Source: CBFHWY01 sp965659675 (GTDB taxonomy: Bacteria; Bacteroidota; Bacteroidia; Flavobacteriales_G; Salibacteraceae). From it: a stretch of DNA of 7,519 nucleotides. Each line of letters opens with the position of its first letter. Position 1 is the first letter of the stretch. Made by a program: the position numbers and the translations under genes. The notes under the pieces are model-generated. The model saw only the letters and a program-made list of their open reading frames with translations. It was not told where the DNA came from and did no database searches. Where the stretch lies: NCBI GenBank assembly GCA_965659675.1, contig CBFHWY010000106.1, positions 1 through 7,519 on the forward strand, in the 5' to 3' direction. This document shows positions 6,078 to 7,519 of this stretch, piece after piece.

Positions 6078-7135
6078 TAGTGCATTAGTTTGTCACAGAT
6101 AGCGCTGCAAGTGTTTAGCATGTAGTTCAATTCTTGATCACTCAGACCTTCATAAAAGGGAATGCTCAAATGATGTGTCATTATCGCTTGACTTCCTTTA
6201 TAGTTTTCTAAGGATTCCGAGGCAAGAAAATTAAATTCTGAACTCACACCAATACTTGCCTTAACAGCCTCTCTATAAAATCTATTTTTTAATTCGGAGT
6301 TTGCGAAATTCAACACAAATTTTTGGATAATACTTCCTTCTTTGTTTAGAATATTAACAAAATCGTAGGAATCAAAAATCAAACGATATTGAATCTCTAG
6401 TTGCTTTCTTTTTTCAATATTTTCCTCGATGACTGCTGCATTGTCTAGACCTAGTGCACAGTTGATGTTATTCATTCTGAAATTGAATCGCATTTCACCG
6501 TCATCACCTTTGACTCCATGATAACTTCTCATGTTTTTTATTGCTTCCACGATCTCAACCTTATTGCTCACAACCATTCCACCATCGATTGCATTTAGAC
6601 CTTTTGTTGGATAAAATGAATATATTCTCCCGACACAATGATCCATGGGTCTCCTTATAGCGATATCTGTGAGAATTGATTGAGCATTATCCTCAAGCAA
6701 GGGAATTCCTCTTAGCAAATCAGTTGAGTAATTATGAATGCTCCCAAAATAATTTGCACCTATAATAAGACCTGGATTATTATCCTGTATTGTTCTTTCC
6801 AATTGTCCGTGATCGTAAGCAAGCGTTTTTTCATCTAAATCACAAAAAACAGGTGAATTTCTGCTCAACCTTACAGCATTAAGAATGGCAGAACAGGTAG
6901 ATATTGCAGGTACTATTATCTTCTGATTATTAAGTCCCAAAGCCTTAATGGCTAGTGCCAAGGCACTAAATCCATTGGATGTTGTTGCAGCATAATTTTG
7001 AGAAAGCATTTGAAGGATAGTCTCCTCAAATAGTTGAACTGCATTGCCTGCCGCAAACTGTCCAGATTGAACGCTCTTATTGAAGTGCTTCTTTTCAAGG
7101 TTTCCTTGTTCAAGCCTAAATCTGGGTATTTCCAT
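6077..7135 (-). CDS. DegT/DnrJ/EryC1/StrS-family PLP sugar aminotransferase
   Basis: A 352-residue, fold-type I PLP enzyme of the family that aminates keto nucleotide sugars, usually with glutamate as donor, to make amino sugars for surface glycans. In order: TSNGFSALALAIKALGL (52-68, phosphate-binding glycine region); LLEDNAQS (146-153), where D149 should contact the PLP ring nitrogen; SFYPTKGLNAIDGGMVV (173-189) with K178 as the Schiff-base lysine; and RFNFRMNNINCALGL (216-230), the family's NFRMT.iqAAlGL-like block. It is slightly shorter than many members (370-400), but nothing essential appears missing. I chose the ATG at 7135-7133 (MEIPRF), five bases after the upstream TAG. A TTG at 7147 would add four residues and overlap the upstream gene. 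Its stop overlaps the next ATG as TAATG. The specific sugar (for example a 3-amino or 4-amino deoxyhexose) cannot be told, because no 4,6-dehydratase or other sugar-pathway gene lies in the window. Confidence 0.93.
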   Translation of the reverse strand: MEIPRFRLEQGNLEKKHFNKSVQSGQFAAGNAVQLFEETILQMLSQNYAATTSNGFSALALAIKALGLNNQKIIVPAISTCSAILNAVRLSRNSPVFCDLDEKTLAYDHGQLERTIQDNNPGLIIGANYFGSIHNYSTDLLRGIPLLEDNAQSILTDIAIRRPMDHCVGRIYSFYPTKGLNAIDGGMVVSNKVEIVEAIKNMRSYHGVKGDDGEMRFNFRMNNINCALGLDNAAVIEENIEKRKQLEIQYRLIFDSYDFVNILNKEGSIIQKFVLNFANSELKNRFYREAVKASIGVSSEFNFLASESLENYKGSQAIMTHHLSIPFYEGLSDQELNYMLNTCSAICDKLMH

Positions 7136-7140
7136 AACGT

Positions 7141-7519
7141 CTACCAATCAGGAAGTTCTCTTTGCCACTTTTTCCAGTGCTCTAACTGCATTAGTTTATT
7201 GTTCTCAGCACGTCCTTCTATTGCAGTCCAGACCCTTTCTTTCGGGGAAGTCACTTGCTCTGTCCACCAAACAGGATGAGTTAAAATCTGGAGTTTAGAA
7301 TGACCTTGGGATATTCTATCTCCGATCGAATCATTTCGCCAATGACCATTTGAATCGCTTGCATATGCCACATTTTCCATGAAATAGGAAGAATAGGTAT
7401 TCACCATCCCTGCTACCTCAGAAACACCAAGTTTCAGTGCCCATTCGTTAGGATTATGGAATGAAAAAGAATTTATCTCAGTATTGAAAACAAATTCAAG
7501 AAAGTCTTTCTCCTTTTTG
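7141..7519 (-). CDS. C-terminal part of a deacetylase-like protein (partial, 5' end outside the window)
   Basis: The frame is open from the window edge to a TAG at 7143-7141, giving 125 visible residues. Visible patterns, counted from the first visible residue, are SFSFHNPNEW (19-28), GMVNTYSSYFMENVAYASDS (37-56), W60 in NGHWRND, and LQILTHPVWW (76-85). The S-F-H-N-P, Y.SDS..W and L.HP.WW elements are familiar from the ends of polysaccharide-deacetylase-like (NodB-fold type) proteins in glycan clusters, where SxHNP and HPxWW histidines can be metal or active-site residues. I base this on pattern memory; the N-terminal catalytic part is not visible. A start within the window (ATG 7407) is ruled out as the true one because the frame continues with protein-like sequence upstream. 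It lies five bases from the aminotransferase ATG and belongs to the same operon. Confidence 0.65.
   Translation of the reverse strand, partial: KKEKDFLEFVFNTEINSFSFHNPNEWALKLGVSEVAGMVNTYSSYFMENVAYASDSNGHWRNDSIGDRISQGHSKLQILTHPVWWTEQVTSPKERVWTAIEGRAENNKLMQLEHWKKWQRELPDW

Noticed and set aside
7034..7298. Two overlapping plus-strand open frames opposite the aminotransferase start
   Set aside because: They are antisense shadows of two minus-strand genes, in competing frames, with no recognisable motif.
1..7519. CRISPR array, tRNA, rRNA, insertion sequence or phage genes
   Set aside because: No regularly spaced direct repeats, cloverleaf-like segment, transposase motif or terminal inverted repeats were seen.

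Overview
The window reads as part of a surface-polysaccharide biosynthesis or modification locus (O-antigen, capsule or exopolysaccharide), probably from a member of the Bacteroidota. The hints for that phylum are AT-rich DNA, starts without clear Shine-Dalgarno sequences, and an MBOAT protein beginning MLFNSIEFL and ending FIYFQF. This assignment is by family resemblance only; no marker gene is present.

Every intact gene lies on the minus strand, so transcription runs from high to low coordinates. In transcription order: the C-terminal end of a protein resembling polysaccharide-deacetylase-type proteins (7519-7141, cut by the window edge); a DegT/DnrJ/EryC1-type PLP sugar aminotransferase (7135-6077); a sulfotransferase (6077-5166); a WbqC-family protein (5169-4480); a second, paralogous sulfotransferase (4478-3459); and a polytopic GT-C-like membrane protein (3446-1866). 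These genes overlap or are separated by at most a few tens of bases (TAATG and ATGA junctions, a 1-base gap), so they look like one translationally coupled operon. A plausible joint role is to build an amino sugar and decorate the glycan: amination by the DegT enzyme, sulfation from PAPS by the two sulfotransferases, an uncertain WbqC step, and membrane-level sugar transfer by the GT-C-like protein.

A 394-base stretch without an intact gene follows (1865-1472). It is not empty. On the plus strand it holds a decayed start of a second MBOAT gene (1564-1779, two internal stops). It also holds a short frame ending in a DxxH block (1706-1855) that may be the tail of a decayed SGNH-type partner gene. 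The remnant is divergent from the intact MBOAT gene, so the two MBOAT starts form an imperfect inverted repeat.

The last part (1471-1) is an intact AlgI-like MBOAT O-acyltransferase gene, followed after 3 bases by the first 24 codons of a membrane-anchored protein. That arrangement is typical of MBOAT plus SGNH/AlgJ-like acetylation pairs. The locus may therefore join glycan O-acylation with glycan sulfation. The most notable features are the sulfotransferase-WbqC-sulfotransferase sandwich and the fossil MBOAT locus.
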